A stretch of 64,000 nucleotides of DNA from Hyphomonadaceae bacterium (GTDB lineage Bacteria; Pseudomonadota; Alphaproteobacteria; Caulobacterales; Hyphomonadaceae). Within the stretch, counting starts at the first letter, position 1. Every line of letters begins with the position of its first letter. Positions 53,954 to 62,456 of this stretch are shown here, piece after piece. The DNA is taken from assembly GCA_016714495.1 (NCBI GenBank), contig JADKDU010000004.1, forward strand, positions 248,001-312,000, read 5' to 3'. A program made the position numbers and the translations under genes. The notes below the pieces were generated by a model, which saw nothing but the letters and a program-made list of their open reading frames with translations, was not told the origin of the DNA and searched no databases.

Positions 53954-54186
53954 CCGCTCGCCAGTTCTTCCGCCGGAACAGGATCGTCTTTCTGATCGTT
54001 GCCGCGCTGTTGCTGGTTTACTCCAAAGGCGTGCAGCTGACCCAGCTGTCCGGCGTGCCCTACATTAAAGAGGGCGCATTCGTGGTGGTGCTCGCCATTC
54101 TGCTGTGGCTGGCCTTCAGCATGTTCAACGCCATGTCTTCCGCCATCAAGGCGCAGCGAAAGTCAGTGGGAAGCGCAGCGGAATGA
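53950..54186 (+). CDS. Small membrane protein, two helices
   Basis: A 78-residue protein with two hydrophobic helices (RIVFLIVAALLLVYSKGVQL and GAFVVVLAILLWLAFSMF) and a charged tail (IKAQRKSVG). The GTG at 53950 overlaps the pyrE stop by 4 bp and the pdxJ start by 4 bp, strong evidence that it is a real, translated gene. Function unknown; found by context only. Confidence 0.75.
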   Translation: MTARQFFRRNRIVFLIVAALLLVYSKGVQLTQLSGVPYIKEGAFVVVLAILLWLAFSMFNAMSSAIKAQRKSVGSAAE

Positions 54187-54935
54187 CGCTTGTCCGTGCG
54201 CGCCTCGGTTTGAACATCGATCACGTCGCAACCATCCGCAACGCGCGAGGCGGCGCGCATCCCGATCCGGCCAAGGCCGCCGCCCTTGCGCAGGCCGCTG
54301 GCGCCGATGGCATCACGCTTCACCTGCGCGAGGATCGCCGCCATATCCGCGACCATGACCTCGAAGCCGTCCGCAGAGCTTCGAAACTTCCGATCAATCT
54401 GGAAATGGCGACGACGGAAGAGATGCTTGCCATTGCCTTGGGCTTCCGCCCGCACGCTGCCTGTCTTGTGCCTGAAAAGCGCGAGGAACGCACAACTGAA
54501 GGTGGCCTCGACGTGGCCCGCCTCCATGATCAGGTCGAGCCCTTCGTGCAGAGGCTGCGCGACGCCGGCATTCGCGTCTCGCTCTTCATCGAGCCAAGCA
54601 AGGTTCAAGTGGCGGTCGCCGAAGCCATGGGCGCACCTGTCGTCGAACTCCACACCGGCAAATACGTCGAGCTTGTCTTCGCTGGCGACAAATCCGGCGC
54701 AGCGGCGGAACTCAAACGCTTGCAGGAAGCCGCCGAGCATGGTCATGCCAAAGGCGTCGAAATCCATGTCGGCCACGGCCTGACCTACAACACGGTTCGC
54801 CCCGTTGCGGCGATCCCCGAAGTTCGTGAACTAAATATTGGCCACTTCATCATGGGCGAGGCGCTGTTCGTTGGGTTGGAAGCTGCGGTGAAGCGGATGC
54901 GGCAAGAGATCGATATCGCGCGCGGTCCCGCATGA
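54183..54935 (+). CDS. pdxJ: Pyridoxine 5'-phosphate synthase
   Basis: PdxJ condenses 1-deoxyxylulose phosphate with 3-amino-1-phosphohydroxyacetone to make pyridoxine phosphate. The 250-residue TIM-barrel shows RLGLNIDHVATIRNARGG, GITLHLREDRRHI, INLEMATTEEM, ELHTGKY and NIGHFIMGEALFVGL. The start 54183 gives the usual TLVRARLGLNIDH and overlaps the previous stop by 4 bp. Confidence 0.96.
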   Translation: MTLVRARLGLNIDHVATIRNARGGAHPDPAKAAALAQAAGADGITLHLREDRRHIRDHDLEAVRRASKLPINLEMATTEEMLAIALGFRPHAACLVPEKREERTTEGGLDVARLHDQVEPFVQRLRDAGIRVSLFIEPSKVQVAVAEAMGAPVVELHTGKYVELVFAGDKSGAAAELKRLQEAAEHGHAKGVEIHVGHGLTYNTVRPVAAIPEVRELNIGHFIMGEALFVGLEAAVKRMRQEIDIARGPA

Positions 54936-55345
54936 TCATCGGGCTCGGCCAGGACATGTGCGATATTCGGCGCATAGAGAAGTCGCTCGAAAGATTCGGC
55001 GACCGCTTCACGCAACGTGTCTTCACCGAGGTCGAGCGCCGTACCGCCGATCGCCGCAAGGAACGCGCCGCCACCTACGCCAAGCGGTTCGCCGCCAAGG
55101 AGGCCTGCGCCAAGGCGCTCGGCACCGGCGTGCCCCGCCGCGGCGTCCACTGGCAGCATATGAGCGTCGTGAACCTGCCGACCGGCAAGCCCACCTTCGC
55201 GCTCAGCGGCGGTGCTGCCGAACGCCTCGCTAAGCTCACGCCGCCCGGCATGACCTGCGTCATTCACCTCACGATCACGGATGAATTCCCCTACGCGCAG
55301 GCGCAGGTCATCATCGAGGCGCTGCCGGCCGGATTGCAGACGTGA
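54932..55345 (+). CDS. acpS: Holo-acyl carrier protein synthase
   Basis: Transfers 4'-phosphopantetheine to apo-ACP. The 137-residue protein has GLGQDMCDIRRIEKSLERFG with the metal-binding aspartate, the KRFAAKEACAKALGTG helix with the second carboxylate, and SGGAAERLA. It overlaps pdxJ and rnc by 4 bp each. The lepB gene that commonly sits between acpS and rnc in alphaproteobacteria is absent. Confidence 0.94.
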   Translation: MIIGLGQDMCDIRRIEKSLERFGDRFTQRVFTEVERRTADRRKERAATYAKRFAAKEACAKALGTGVPRRGVHWQHMSVVNLPTGKPTFALSGGAAERLAKLTPPGMTCVIHLTITDEFPYAQAQVIIEALPAGLQT

Positions 55346-56106
55346 CGCGCCCTAACTCCAGCCATACCGGGAAGCGCCGCCGCAATCGCGCGCGCGGATC
55401 TGAAGGCGCACCCAGTCTGAGTTCTGAAAAGCGCGAAGCCTGCGAAACCGCGATCGGCTATCGCTTCAAGGACCCGCTGCTCCTCGATCGCGCGATGACC
55501 CATCGCAGCGCCACGCAGGGCAGATCGACCGCGTGGAGCAATGAGCGCCTCGAATTTCTGGGCGACCGCGTTCTTGGCCTGATCGTCGTTGAAGCCCTGA
55601 TGCTGCGATTCCCCGATCTTCGCGAAGGTGATCTCGCCCCGCGCCTAAACGCGCTGGTCAGCCGCGACACCTGCGCGGTTATCGGCTCGGATCTGGGCCT
55701 CGGCCAATATCTGATCGTCGACCATTCCGAGCGTGCTACGGGTGGACCGACCAAGCGGTCGCTTCTTGCCAACGCAGCGGAAGCCCTGATCGGGGCTGTC
55801 TATCTCGATGGCGGCCTGAAGGCGGCTGAGAAATTCATTCTCAAGCATTGGGCCGCGCTGCTGAAGGCCAGCCACGACAAGCCGCGCGATCCCAAGTCCG
55901 CGCTGCAGGAATGGGCGCAGGGCGAGGGATTGCCGACACCGTCTTACCGCCACGACGCCCGCGAGGGGCCTGATCATGCCCCTGTCTTCACGGCCACGGT
56001 GCTGATACAGGGCCACGATCCTGTCTCGGGCTCTGGCGCCTCGAAGCAACATGCCGAGCGGGATGCAGCTCAGAAAATGCTGGCCGCCATCGGAGTTCAA
56101 TCATGA
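55342..56106 (+). CDS. rnc: Ribonuclease III
   Basis: Double-strand-specific RNase that matures rRNA. The 254-residue protein has a basic N-terminal extension of about 30 residues, the catalytic NERLEFLGDRVLGLIV segment with a second acidic residue region AEALIGAVYLDGG, and a C-terminal dsRNA-binding domain (PKSALQEWAQG, GSGASKQHAERDAAQKML). Start GTG 55342 overlaps acpS by 4 bp. Confidence 0.95.
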   Translation: MTRPNSSHTGKRRRNRARGSEGAPSLSSEKREACETAIGYRFKDPLLLDRAMTHRSATQGRSTAWSNERLEFLGDRVLGLIVVEALMLRFPDLREGDLAPRLNALVSRDTCAVIGSDLGLGQYLIVDHSERATGGPTKRSLLANAAEALIGAVYLDGGLKAAEKFILKHWAALLKASHDKPRDPKSALQEWAQGEGLPTPSYRHDAREGPDHAPVFTATVLIQGHDPVSGSGASKQHAERDAAQKMLAAIGVQS

Positions 56107-57041
56107 CCGACACCCGCGCCGGCTTCACCGCAATTATCGGAGCGCCCAACGCCGGCAAGTCCACGCTGGTGAACCGCCTCGTGGGGTCGAAGGTCTCGAT
56201 CGTCACGCACAAGGTGCAGACGACCCGTTTCCCCATTCGAGGCGTGATGATGCGCGATAATTCGCAAGTTGTCCTCGTTGATACACCCGGCATTTTTGCA
56301 CCCAAGCGCCGGCTGGACCGCGCCATGGTGCGGTCTGCTTGGGAAGGGGCAGGCGATGCTGACGCAATCGTCCACCTCATCGACGCCCGGCATTGGACCG
56401 GCGCCGCGACCCAGATTGAGGGTGCTGGCGAATATGAAGGGCCGGACGAAGACTCCGCGATCATCTCTCGCCTCAAGGAGATCGGCGCGAAGGCTATTCT
56501 GGCGCTCAACAAGATCGACCTTGTCGAGCGCCCGGCGCTGTTAGCCGCGGCAAAGACATTGTTCGACACCGGCGTCTATTCGGACGTGGTCATGATCTCA
56601 GGCCTGAACGGCGATGGCGTCGATCAGCTTGCAGACCTTGTCGCCTCGCGCATGCCGGAAAGTCCCTATCTGTTCCCGGAAGACCAGTCCGCAGACATTC
56701 CGGTTCGTCTCCTCGCCGCGGAAGTCACGCGCGAGAAGTTGATGCTGCGCCTGCATCAGGAAATCCCGTACCAGCTCACCGTCGAGACAGAGGCATGGGA
56801 AAAACACGGCAATGGTGCGGTGAAGATACAGCAGATGATCCACGTCTCGCGTGAGGGTCATCGCAGCATCGTGCTCGGCAAGGGTGGCCAGACCATCAAG
56901 GAGATCGGTATGGCGGCCCGCAAAGAACTGACCGAAATCCTTGGCCGGCCCGTGCATCTTTTTCTTCGCGTGAAGGTGTCGGAACGCTGGCAGGACAACC
57001 GCGAACGCTACTCGGCTATCGGCCTGGAGTTCGACGTTTAA
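56103..57041 (+). CDS. era: GTPase Era
   Basis: Era is a GTPase that binds the 3' end of 16S rRNA during small-subunit assembly. The 312-residue protein has G1 GAPNAGKST, the G2 region around TTRFPIRG, G3 DTPG, G4 NKID and a C-terminal KH domain with VLGKGGQTIKEIG. It overlaps rnc by 4 bp, the normal arrangement, and ends the pyrE-era run. Confidence 0.96.
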   Translation: MTDTRAGFTAIIGAPNAGKSTLVNRLVGSKVSIVTHKVQTTRFPIRGVMMRDNSQVVLVDTPGIFAPKRRLDRAMVRSAWEGAGDADAIVHLIDARHWTGAATQIEGAGEYEGPDEDSAIISRLKEIGAKAILALNKIDLVERPALLAAAKTLFDTGVYSDVVMISGLNGDGVDQLADLVASRMPESPYLFPEDQSADIPVRLLAAEVTREKLMLRLHQEIPYQLTVETEAWEKHGNGAVKIQQMIHVSREGHRSIVLGKGGQTIKEIGMAARKELTEILGRPVHLFLRVKVSERWQDNRERYSAIGLEFDV

Positions 57042-57133
57042 CAAAACCTTGCCACACGACCCGTAATTGCTCCGAACAAGCTGAACGGACCTTAGTACGT
57101 CCGCGCTAAACTCATGTTTGTCAGACGGGGCAA

Positions 57134-57556
57134 ATGATGACTCGCACCAACACCAGGCCAGGAGTGTCGCGCATTGCGGACCTGCGCGCTGGCTTGCGTT
57201 CGTCATCCGAAAAGCCGCGCTTCGAGAAAGCGCCGCCGCAGCCGAGGAAGAAGCAAGCCGAGGCCGAAACGATCGATGATCGCGCCGAGAAAGCCGAACG
57301 CCAGGCGCAGGTGCAACACACAACATCGCTGCTGACGGGCAAAAGCTCCAACAAGCCCTACGTGCGCAAGGGTGAGCGCGCCGAGAGAAAAGGCACGGTG
57401 CTGGGCCTGCTGTTCCAGATGATCATCGTGATGGCCGCCGCCGTCGGCATCGCTTACGCGATCGATCCGACGGTGATTCCACACGAATGGATCGAAAAGG
57501 GCCAAGGGTATTTCAGCCAGGCCCGGCAACAGATCGAAATCTGGATAGACGCCTAG
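57134..57556 (+). CDS. Single-pass membrane protein, unknown
   Basis: A 140-residue protein: a basic, disordered N-terminal half (RPGVSRIADLRAGLRS, RFEKAPPQPRKKQ, DDRAEKAERQAQ), one membrane helix (GLLFQMIIVMAAAVGIAYAI, about 91-110) and a short periplasmic tail. The stop shares the CTAG palindrome with the convergent cfa gene. Start codons ATGATG at 57134 are adjacent; the ribosome site is weak. No family recognised. Confidence 0.65.
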   Translation: MMTRTNTRPGVSRIADLRAGLRSSSEKPRFEKAPPQPRKKQAEAETIDDRAEKAERQAQVQHTTSLLTGKSSNKPYVRKGERAERKGTVLGLLFQMIIVMAAAVGIAYAIDPTVIPHEWIEKGQGYFSQARQQIEIWIDA

Positions 57557-58800
57557 ACCTTGGCAGGCTTGGTCAGAACAAACTGACCCACATCGATGCG
57601 ACCCGTGTTGAAGCCCGCTTCGCAATAGGCGAGATAATATAGCCAGAGCCTCCGGAAGCTGTCGTCAAACTTCCCGCCGCGAATCTTGTCCCACGACAGA
57701 TCGAAGCGCTTCGCCCATTCGTGTAGCGTGCGCGCGTAAGACTTTCCGAACATCGCATCCGTCGCGAAAGTCATTCCTGCGCGCTCGGTCTCTTCCCTGA
57801 GCTTGCCGACTGAAGGCAGCAGGCCGCCGGGAAATATGTAATGCTGAATAAAATCCGCGCGCCGCAGGTATTCGTCGAAATACTTGTCGTCGATCGTGAT
57901 GATCTGCAGCGCGGCTCGCCCGCCGGGTTTCAGCACTTCGGCGATCTTGCTGAAATAGCTGGGCCAATAAGACATGCCCACAGCCTCGAACATCTCGATG
58001 GACGCCACGGCGTCGAACTGTCCTGTCACATCGCGATAGTCGCGCATTAGAATCTCGACCTGATCCGACAGGCCGGCGTCCGCAATGCGCTTGACTGCAT
58101 AGGCATGCTGCGCATCAGAAATGGTGATAGACGTCACGCGCACGCCAAATTCCCTGGCCGCTACCTCCGCAAAGCCGCCCCAGCCTGAACCGATCTCCAG
58201 CACATGGCCGCCTGGTTTCAGCTGCAGGTTGCGCGCGATCGAACGATATTTGGCCAGCTGCGCATCCTGCAGCGATTGCTCCGGCGAAGAGAAGATCGCC
58301 GACGAATACGTCATCGTCGGATCAAGCCAGCTTGCGTAGAAGTCGTTGCCCAGATCGTAGTGCGCCAGGATGTTGCGCTTCGAACCCTTCTTTGTGTTCT
58401 TGCGCTGCTTCTTTTTGAAGTTGGCCAGAAAGCGGCCTATGGCGTTGCCAATCGTCAGCTTGCCAGCGTCTTCCCAGTTGTCGTTGAAATATTCCAGCAG
58501 GGCAGGCAGGTCGGGCGAGTCGACCTTTCCGTCCATGAACACTTCGGCAAAACCGATATCGCCGTGCGCCATCACGTGCCGCGAAAACCTAGGATCATGC
58601 ACGATCAGCTCGGCCGTCGGCCCGGGATTATTTCCGATAAAGCGCAGCGTCCGCCCATCGGGCAGCGTCATGTCCAGCTGGCCGCGCGGCATCCGGCTAA
58701 GGATCATGGCGGTGAGGGTCAGGCTGGCTGGCAGCTTATCGAGTTTGTGCAGGTCAGCGGGGCCGCTGATCGTCAGCACCATGCGTTCCATGCGGGTCAT
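57553..58800 (-). CDS. cfa: Cyclopropane-fatty-acyl-phospholipid synthase
   Basis: Uses SAM to methylenate unsaturated acyl chains of membrane phospholipids, improving stress resistance. The 415-residue protein has an N-terminal domain and the SAM site HVLEIGSGWGGFAEVAAREF, followed by FDAVASIEMFEAVG and YFSKIAEVLKPGGRAALQI. Last gene of a four-gene operon (phr-FAD oxidoreductase-DUF1365-cfa) in which each pair overlaps by 4 bp. Confidence 0.94.
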   Translation of the reverse strand: MTRMERMVLTISGPADLHKLDKLPASLTLTAMILSRMPRGQLDMTLPDGRTLRFIGNNPGPTAELIVHDPRFSRHVMAHGDIGFAEVFMDGKVDSPDLPALLEYFNDNWEDAGKLTIGNAIGRFLANFKKKQRKNTKKGSKRNILAHYDLGNDFYASWLDPTMTYSSAIFSSPEQSLQDAQLAKYRSIARNLQLKPGGHVLEIGSGWGGFAEVAAREFGVRVTSITISDAQHAYAVKRIADAGLSDQVEILMRDYRDVTGQFDAVASIEMFEAVGMSYWPSYFSKIAEVLKPGGRAALQIITIDDKYFDEYLRRADFIQHYIFPGGLLPSVGKLREETERAGMTFATDAMFGKSYARTLHEWAKRFDLSWDKIRGGKFDDSFRRLWLYYLAYCEAGFNTGRIDVGQFVLTKPAKV

Positions 58801-59609
58801 GCACGCTTCCTCAGTTCATCGGCGGCGCGGGTGGCCGTCTCCTCGGGTTGGGTCAAAGTCACACGCACCGGGCGCTGCTCTGGCTTGTCGCGGTAACGAG
58901 CGCCTTTCAGCAGCAGGCGCAGCGCCTGCCAGTGAATGGCTATCATCACGCCGAGTCCAGATATGGGCATTGTTACGAGCCATTTCAAAATGGCTCCTGT
59001 CGTTACGGCGGTCGGCCGGACCGAAAGGCTGGCCGCATGGTGCCGGCCATCAACGCTGATGTTCTCCACCGTCAGCTCAATGCGGTCATGCGCGTGCTGC
59101 AGTGTAAAGCGGTACTCTCCGTTCACGTCGAAGAATGGTGACACATGAAAGGCCTTTTTGGCCCTTTCGTGAACGTCACCGCCCCCATACGCGGTCACGT
59201 AGGAATGGGTTTCGCCGAATGTGTTGTGCACTTCGTAGATCACCCCTCGCAGATCACCGTCACGGCCGTGGCCGTGCCAGATCGAGATGGGGGCGAAGCC
59301 GTACCCGAATACGCGCGGGAAAGTGATCAGCCGGATCATTCCCCCGTCAAGGCATATGCCCGCCTCCGCAAAGCGGTCCCCGGCCCAAACGCGCAACGGG
59401 ACGGAGGGGCTGCGTGCGCCGATGTCCATTTCGCGAAATGAGACCGCATTCCCCTTTCCGACCGAAAAAAGAGGCGACAGCCGGTCCGCTTCAGCGAGCC
59501 GATCGATGTCCAGGTCCAGCATGGCGATGCGGTGCCTGAAAGACCGGCGGAATGGTTTTTCGCGAACGTGGCTAGTCGTCCCGAACCAGAGGCGGGCAGG
59601 GGCGGTCAT
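58797..59609 (-). CDS. DUF1365 domain protein
   Basis: A 270-residue protein of the DUF1365 family, whose members commonly sit beside cfa and an FAD oxidoreductase. It opens RLWFGTTSHVREKPFRRSF and contains NPISIWHG-like FGYGFAPISIWHGHG, LRGVIYEVHNTFGETHSYV and KAFHVSPFFDVNGEYRF. Function unknown; the cluster suggests a part in fatty-acid modification. Overlaps its two neighbours by 4 bp. Confidence 0.9.
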   Translation of the reverse strand: MTAPARLWFGTTSHVREKPFRRSFRHRIAMLDLDIDRLAEADRLSPLFSVGKGNAVSFREMDIGARSPSVPLRVWAGDRFAEAGICLDGGMIRLITFPRVFGYGFAPISIWHGHGRDGDLRGVIYEVHNTFGETHSYVTAYGGGDVHERAKKAFHVSPFFDVNGEYRFTLQHAHDRIELTVENISVDGRHHAASLSVRPTAVTTGAILKWLVTMPISGLGVMIAIHWQALRLLLKGARYRDKPEQRPVRVTLTQPEETATRAADELRKRA

Positions 59610-60946
59610 TGCGCTGCCTGCGCCAGCGCCGAAACCGGCGTCCGGTCGAAAGGGTCATGGACCGGTGTATGCCGCTGCGTTGTCGTCGCTTCCCAAGGCA
59701 CCTGACCGCCCAGCGCGAAGGCCGCCTCAAGCCCGGTTCGTAGTCCGGCTTCATGGAACCCGTCGCCGAGCCAGGCGCCGGCAAAGAACAGCCCATCGCG
59801 CCCCTGCATGCGCTGAATTGACCGTCGTGCGGCAGCCGAAGGTCCATCATACATGGGATGGTCGAACTGATAAACGCCGAACGTCTTGTCCTTCGCCGGC
59901 TGGTGCACCGGGTTTAGTGTCACGAAGACCGGCCGGGAATTCGGCAGCTTCTGGAGGCGGTTCATCCAGTAGGAAACGCACACGCTGTCACCTGGCCCCT
60001 TCAGCACATTCCACGAGCCCCACGCCATCCGGCGCTTGGGCATCAGGCTGGCGTCATGATGGACATAGGCCGTATTCTGAGAAAACCTCACCGACCCGAG
60101 CGCGAAGCGCTGGTCGTCATAGCTGTGATCCAGCATCCGCCGGGATTCATCTGCGTGGCAGGCGAGGATCACCGCGTCGAACGTCTGTGCCCGCTTGTTG
60201 CACTCGAGAATCTGCACCTTTCCCGGTCCCGCCGGTCGGATCGTCTCGATCTGCCCAGCAGGACGGAGCGATGGCTGCAGGTCCGCCAATAGCTTGTCGA
60301 CATAGCTGCGACTGCCGCCCGCCACCGTCCGCCAGATCGGACGCACGAGATGCATTAGCCGGTGATTATCGAAGAACTGAAGGAAGGAGTGAACCGGGTA
60401 ATCCAGCATCAGCTTTTCGGGCGTCGACCAGATCGCCGCGCTCATAGGAAGCAGGTAGGCCGTGCGGAACAGCTCGGAATAGCCGTGACCATCGAGCCAG
60501 TCGCCCAGCGATGCTTCTGTCATTCGGCCTGAAGTCAGCTCGGCCCGCGCCACATTGTTGAATCGGATGATCTCGTTCAACAGGCCGCGGAAGTCCGCAT
60601 CCAGCGCGTTCCGTTTCCACGCAAACAGACCCCAAGGATCGGAACTCCATTCATATCCCTTGGAGTCGGAGACGGCGAAGCTCATGTCCGTCCACACGGT
60701 CTTCACATTCAGATGCTGCAGCATCTTCGTGAAGTTTGGATAGTTTGGGCGGTTGAAGCAGATGAAGCCGATATCTACCGCCATCTGCATGCCGGTGTGG
60801 TCGATATCGACAGTCCAGGCATGTCCCCCGAAACGCGGCGCCTTGTCGTATACAACGACGTCGGCATTCTCGCGCAACGCCCATGCTGCGCCAAGGCCGG
60901 CAACGCCCCCGCCAACGACCGCAACACGTCTGCGACGAGAGGTCAT
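59606..60946 (-). CDS. FAD-dependent oxidoreductase (amine oxidase-like)
   Basis: A 446-residue flavoprotein. It starts MTSRRRRVAVVGGGVAGLGAAW, the dinucleotide-binding fingerprint, and continues VYDKAPRFGGHAWTVD, GGSRSYVDKLLADL and a C-terminal LFFAGAWLGDGFHEAGL FAD motif. Start 60946 is used because it overlaps phr by 4 bp and gives the standard N-terminus; the longer frame runs into phr coding sequence. Proteins of this type often accompany cfa and DUF1365 genes and are proposed to act on fatty acyl chains. Confidence 0.9.
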   Translation of the reverse strand: MTSRRRRVAVVGGGVAGLGAAWALRENADVVVYDKAPRFGGHAWTVDIDHTGMQMAVDIGFICFNRPNYPNFTKMLQHLNVKTVWTDMSFAVSDSKGYEWSSDPWGLFAWKRNALDADFRGLLNEIIRFNNVARAELTSGRMTEASLGDWLDGHGYSELFRTAYLLPMSAAIWSTPEKLMLDYPVHSFLQFFDNHRLMHLVRPIWRTVAGGSRSYVDKLLADLQPSLRPAGQIETIRPAGPGKVQILECNKRAQTFDAVILACHADESRRMLDHSYDDQRFALGSVRFSQNTAYVHHDASLMPKRRMAWGSWNVLKGPGDSVCVSYWMNRLQKLPNSRPVFVTLNPVHQPAKDKTFGVYQFDHPMYDGPSAAARRSIQRMQGRDGLFFAGAWLGDGFHEAGLRTGLEAAFALGGQVPWEATTTQRHTPVHDPFDRTPVSALAQAAQ

Positions 60947-62394
60947 GCGGAGGTTTCCTGACTGGGTGATTTGTAGGCCGCGAGCGCGCGCTTGCGTGCA
61001 AAATCGTGGTCGATGATCGGCTTCGGGTATGTTTCGCCTAGAGTGACCTTCGCTTCGGCCAGCGTCTTTTCGGGCGCATCCCACGGGGCGTGAATCCATT
61101 TCGCTGGCAGCTTCGCCAGCTCCGGAACCCATTCGCTTACATACGCGCCGTTGGGATCGAACTTCTCGCCCTGAAGCACCGGGTTGAACACACGGAAATA
61201 CGGGGCCGCGTCAGCCCCCGTGCCTGCCGTCCATTGCCAGCCATTGGCGTTGTTGGCTTCGTCAGCGTCTACCAGCGTATCCCAAAACCATTGCTCGCCC
61301 TTGCGCCAGTGAACGAGCAGGTCCTTCGTGAAGAATGACGCCACAATCATTCGCACGCGATTGTGCATGAAGCCTGTTGCCCAGAGCTGGCGCATGCCAG
61401 CGTCGACGATCGGATAACCGGTCTTTCCGCGCTGCCACGCCTCGAGCTCCGATTTCGATCCAGCGCGCCAGTCGACATCCTCGAACTGACGCCGCCAGCT
61501 GAGATGTCCCATCTTCAGATCGTGATAGAGCAGGTGATACGAGAAATCGCGCCATGCGACTTCCGACAAAAATTTTTGGATATCGCGGGCGGGCGCCTCG
61601 CCTGACTCTTGCGCATGTGTCGCCGCGCGCCAGACCTGGTGTGGACTGATTTCCCCAAAACGAAGGTGAGGCGAAAGTCGAGAAGTTTGATCCTGATCCG
61701 GAAGGTCGCGTCCGATTGCATAGCCCTCTATGCTCCCCTTTAGGAAATCCTTCAGCCGCTTGCGCGCCCCCATCTCGCCCGGCGTCCACTCCTTTATAAG
61801 CCCGGATGACCAGTCCGGCTTCGACGGATGCAGCTTCCAGTCGTCAATCTGCTCGGACTTCACGTTGCCGAATGCTTGCAACGCGCGAGGCTCAGGTGAC
61901 GCCGACGGTATCACCAGATTTGTGAGCAGCGCTTTCCAGAACGGCGTGAAGACCTTGTAGTCGCCGCCACTTCCGGTCTTCAGTGCGAACGGCTCGGCCA
62001 GCAGCGAGCCATTGAAACTGTTCGCCTCAGCGCCGTCCGCAATCAGCGCTTTTTTGATCCGCTCATCAATACTGCGAGCAGGCCCATAACGACGATTCCA
62101 GTAGACAGCATCAGCGCCAGCCTCCCTCACAAGCTTCGCCAAAACGACTTCAGCTGCTCCTCGGCGAAGGATCAGGCGGCCGCCCTTCGCAGCGATCCGC
62201 TCGGCCAGCGCCCGCAGCGACTTGTCCAGCCACCATCGCGAGGCGCCGCCCAAACGCCTGACTTCCTTGCTCGCGTCATCCAGCACATAAAGCAGCAGCA
62301 CTGGCTTGCCCGTGGCATGCGCCGCCGCCAGCCCGGGGTTGTCCGCAAGCCGCAGATCGTCGCGAAACCAGAAGATGACGGGGTTGGCTGACAA
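60943..62394 (-). CDS. phrB: Deoxyribodipyrimidine photolyase
   Basis: CPD photolyase: a light-driven repair enzyme that splits pyrimidine dimers with FADH and an antenna chromophore. The 483-residue protein has VIFWFRDDLRLADNPGL, WRDFSYHLLYHDLKMG, the FAD region TGYPIVDAGMRQLWATGFMHNRVRM and QWFWDTLVDADEANNANGWQWTAG, and ends with EPKPIIDHDFARKRALAAYK-like sequence. The start appears to be TTG at 62394 (TTGTCAGCC); no in-frame ATG gives a better N-terminus. It is the first gene of the operon; see the promoter upstream. Confidence 0.93.
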   Translation of the reverse strand: MSANPVIFWFRDDLRLADNPGLAAAHATGKPVLLLYVLDDASKEVRRLGGASRWWLDKSLRALAERIAAKGGRLILRRGAAEVVLAKLVREAGADAVYWNRRYGPARSIDERIKKALIADGAEANSFNGSLLAEPFALKTGSGGDYKVFTPFWKALLTNLVIPSASPEPRALQAFGNVKSEQIDDWKLHPSKPDWSSGLIKEWTPGEMGARKRLKDFLKGSIEGYAIGRDLPDQDQTSRLSPHLRFGEISPHQVWRAATHAQESGEAPARDIQKFLSEVAWRDFSYHLLYHDLKMGHLSWRRQFEDVDWRAGSKSELEAWQRGKTGYPIVDAGMRQLWATGFMHNRVRMIVASFFTKDLLVHWRKGEQWFWDTLVDADEANNANGWQWTAGTGADAAPYFRVFNPVLQGEKFDPNGAYVSEWVPELAKLPAKWIHAPWDAPEKTLAEAKVTLGETYPKPIIDHDFARKRALAAYKSPSQETSA

Positions 62395-62430
62395 GGCTGC
62401 TCGCGTTCTCGAAGGCGTTTCGAGCCTGTC

Positions 62431-62456
62431 TACGTCATGTGCTGTAAGATGGATCA
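62431..62456 (-). promoter_or_regulatory. ECF-type (RpoE-like) promoter of the phr operon
   Basis: On the minus strand TGATCC (62456-62451) is separated by exactly 16 nt from CGTA (62434-62431). This resembles the TGATCC / CGTA promoter recognised by the photo-oxidative-stress RpoE-ChrR system in Rhodobacter and relatives, whose regulons include phr and cfa. It lies 37 bp upstream of the phr start. The TGA of the phhA stop is the first half of the TGATCC. Strong circumstantial case, not proof. Confidence 0.55.
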
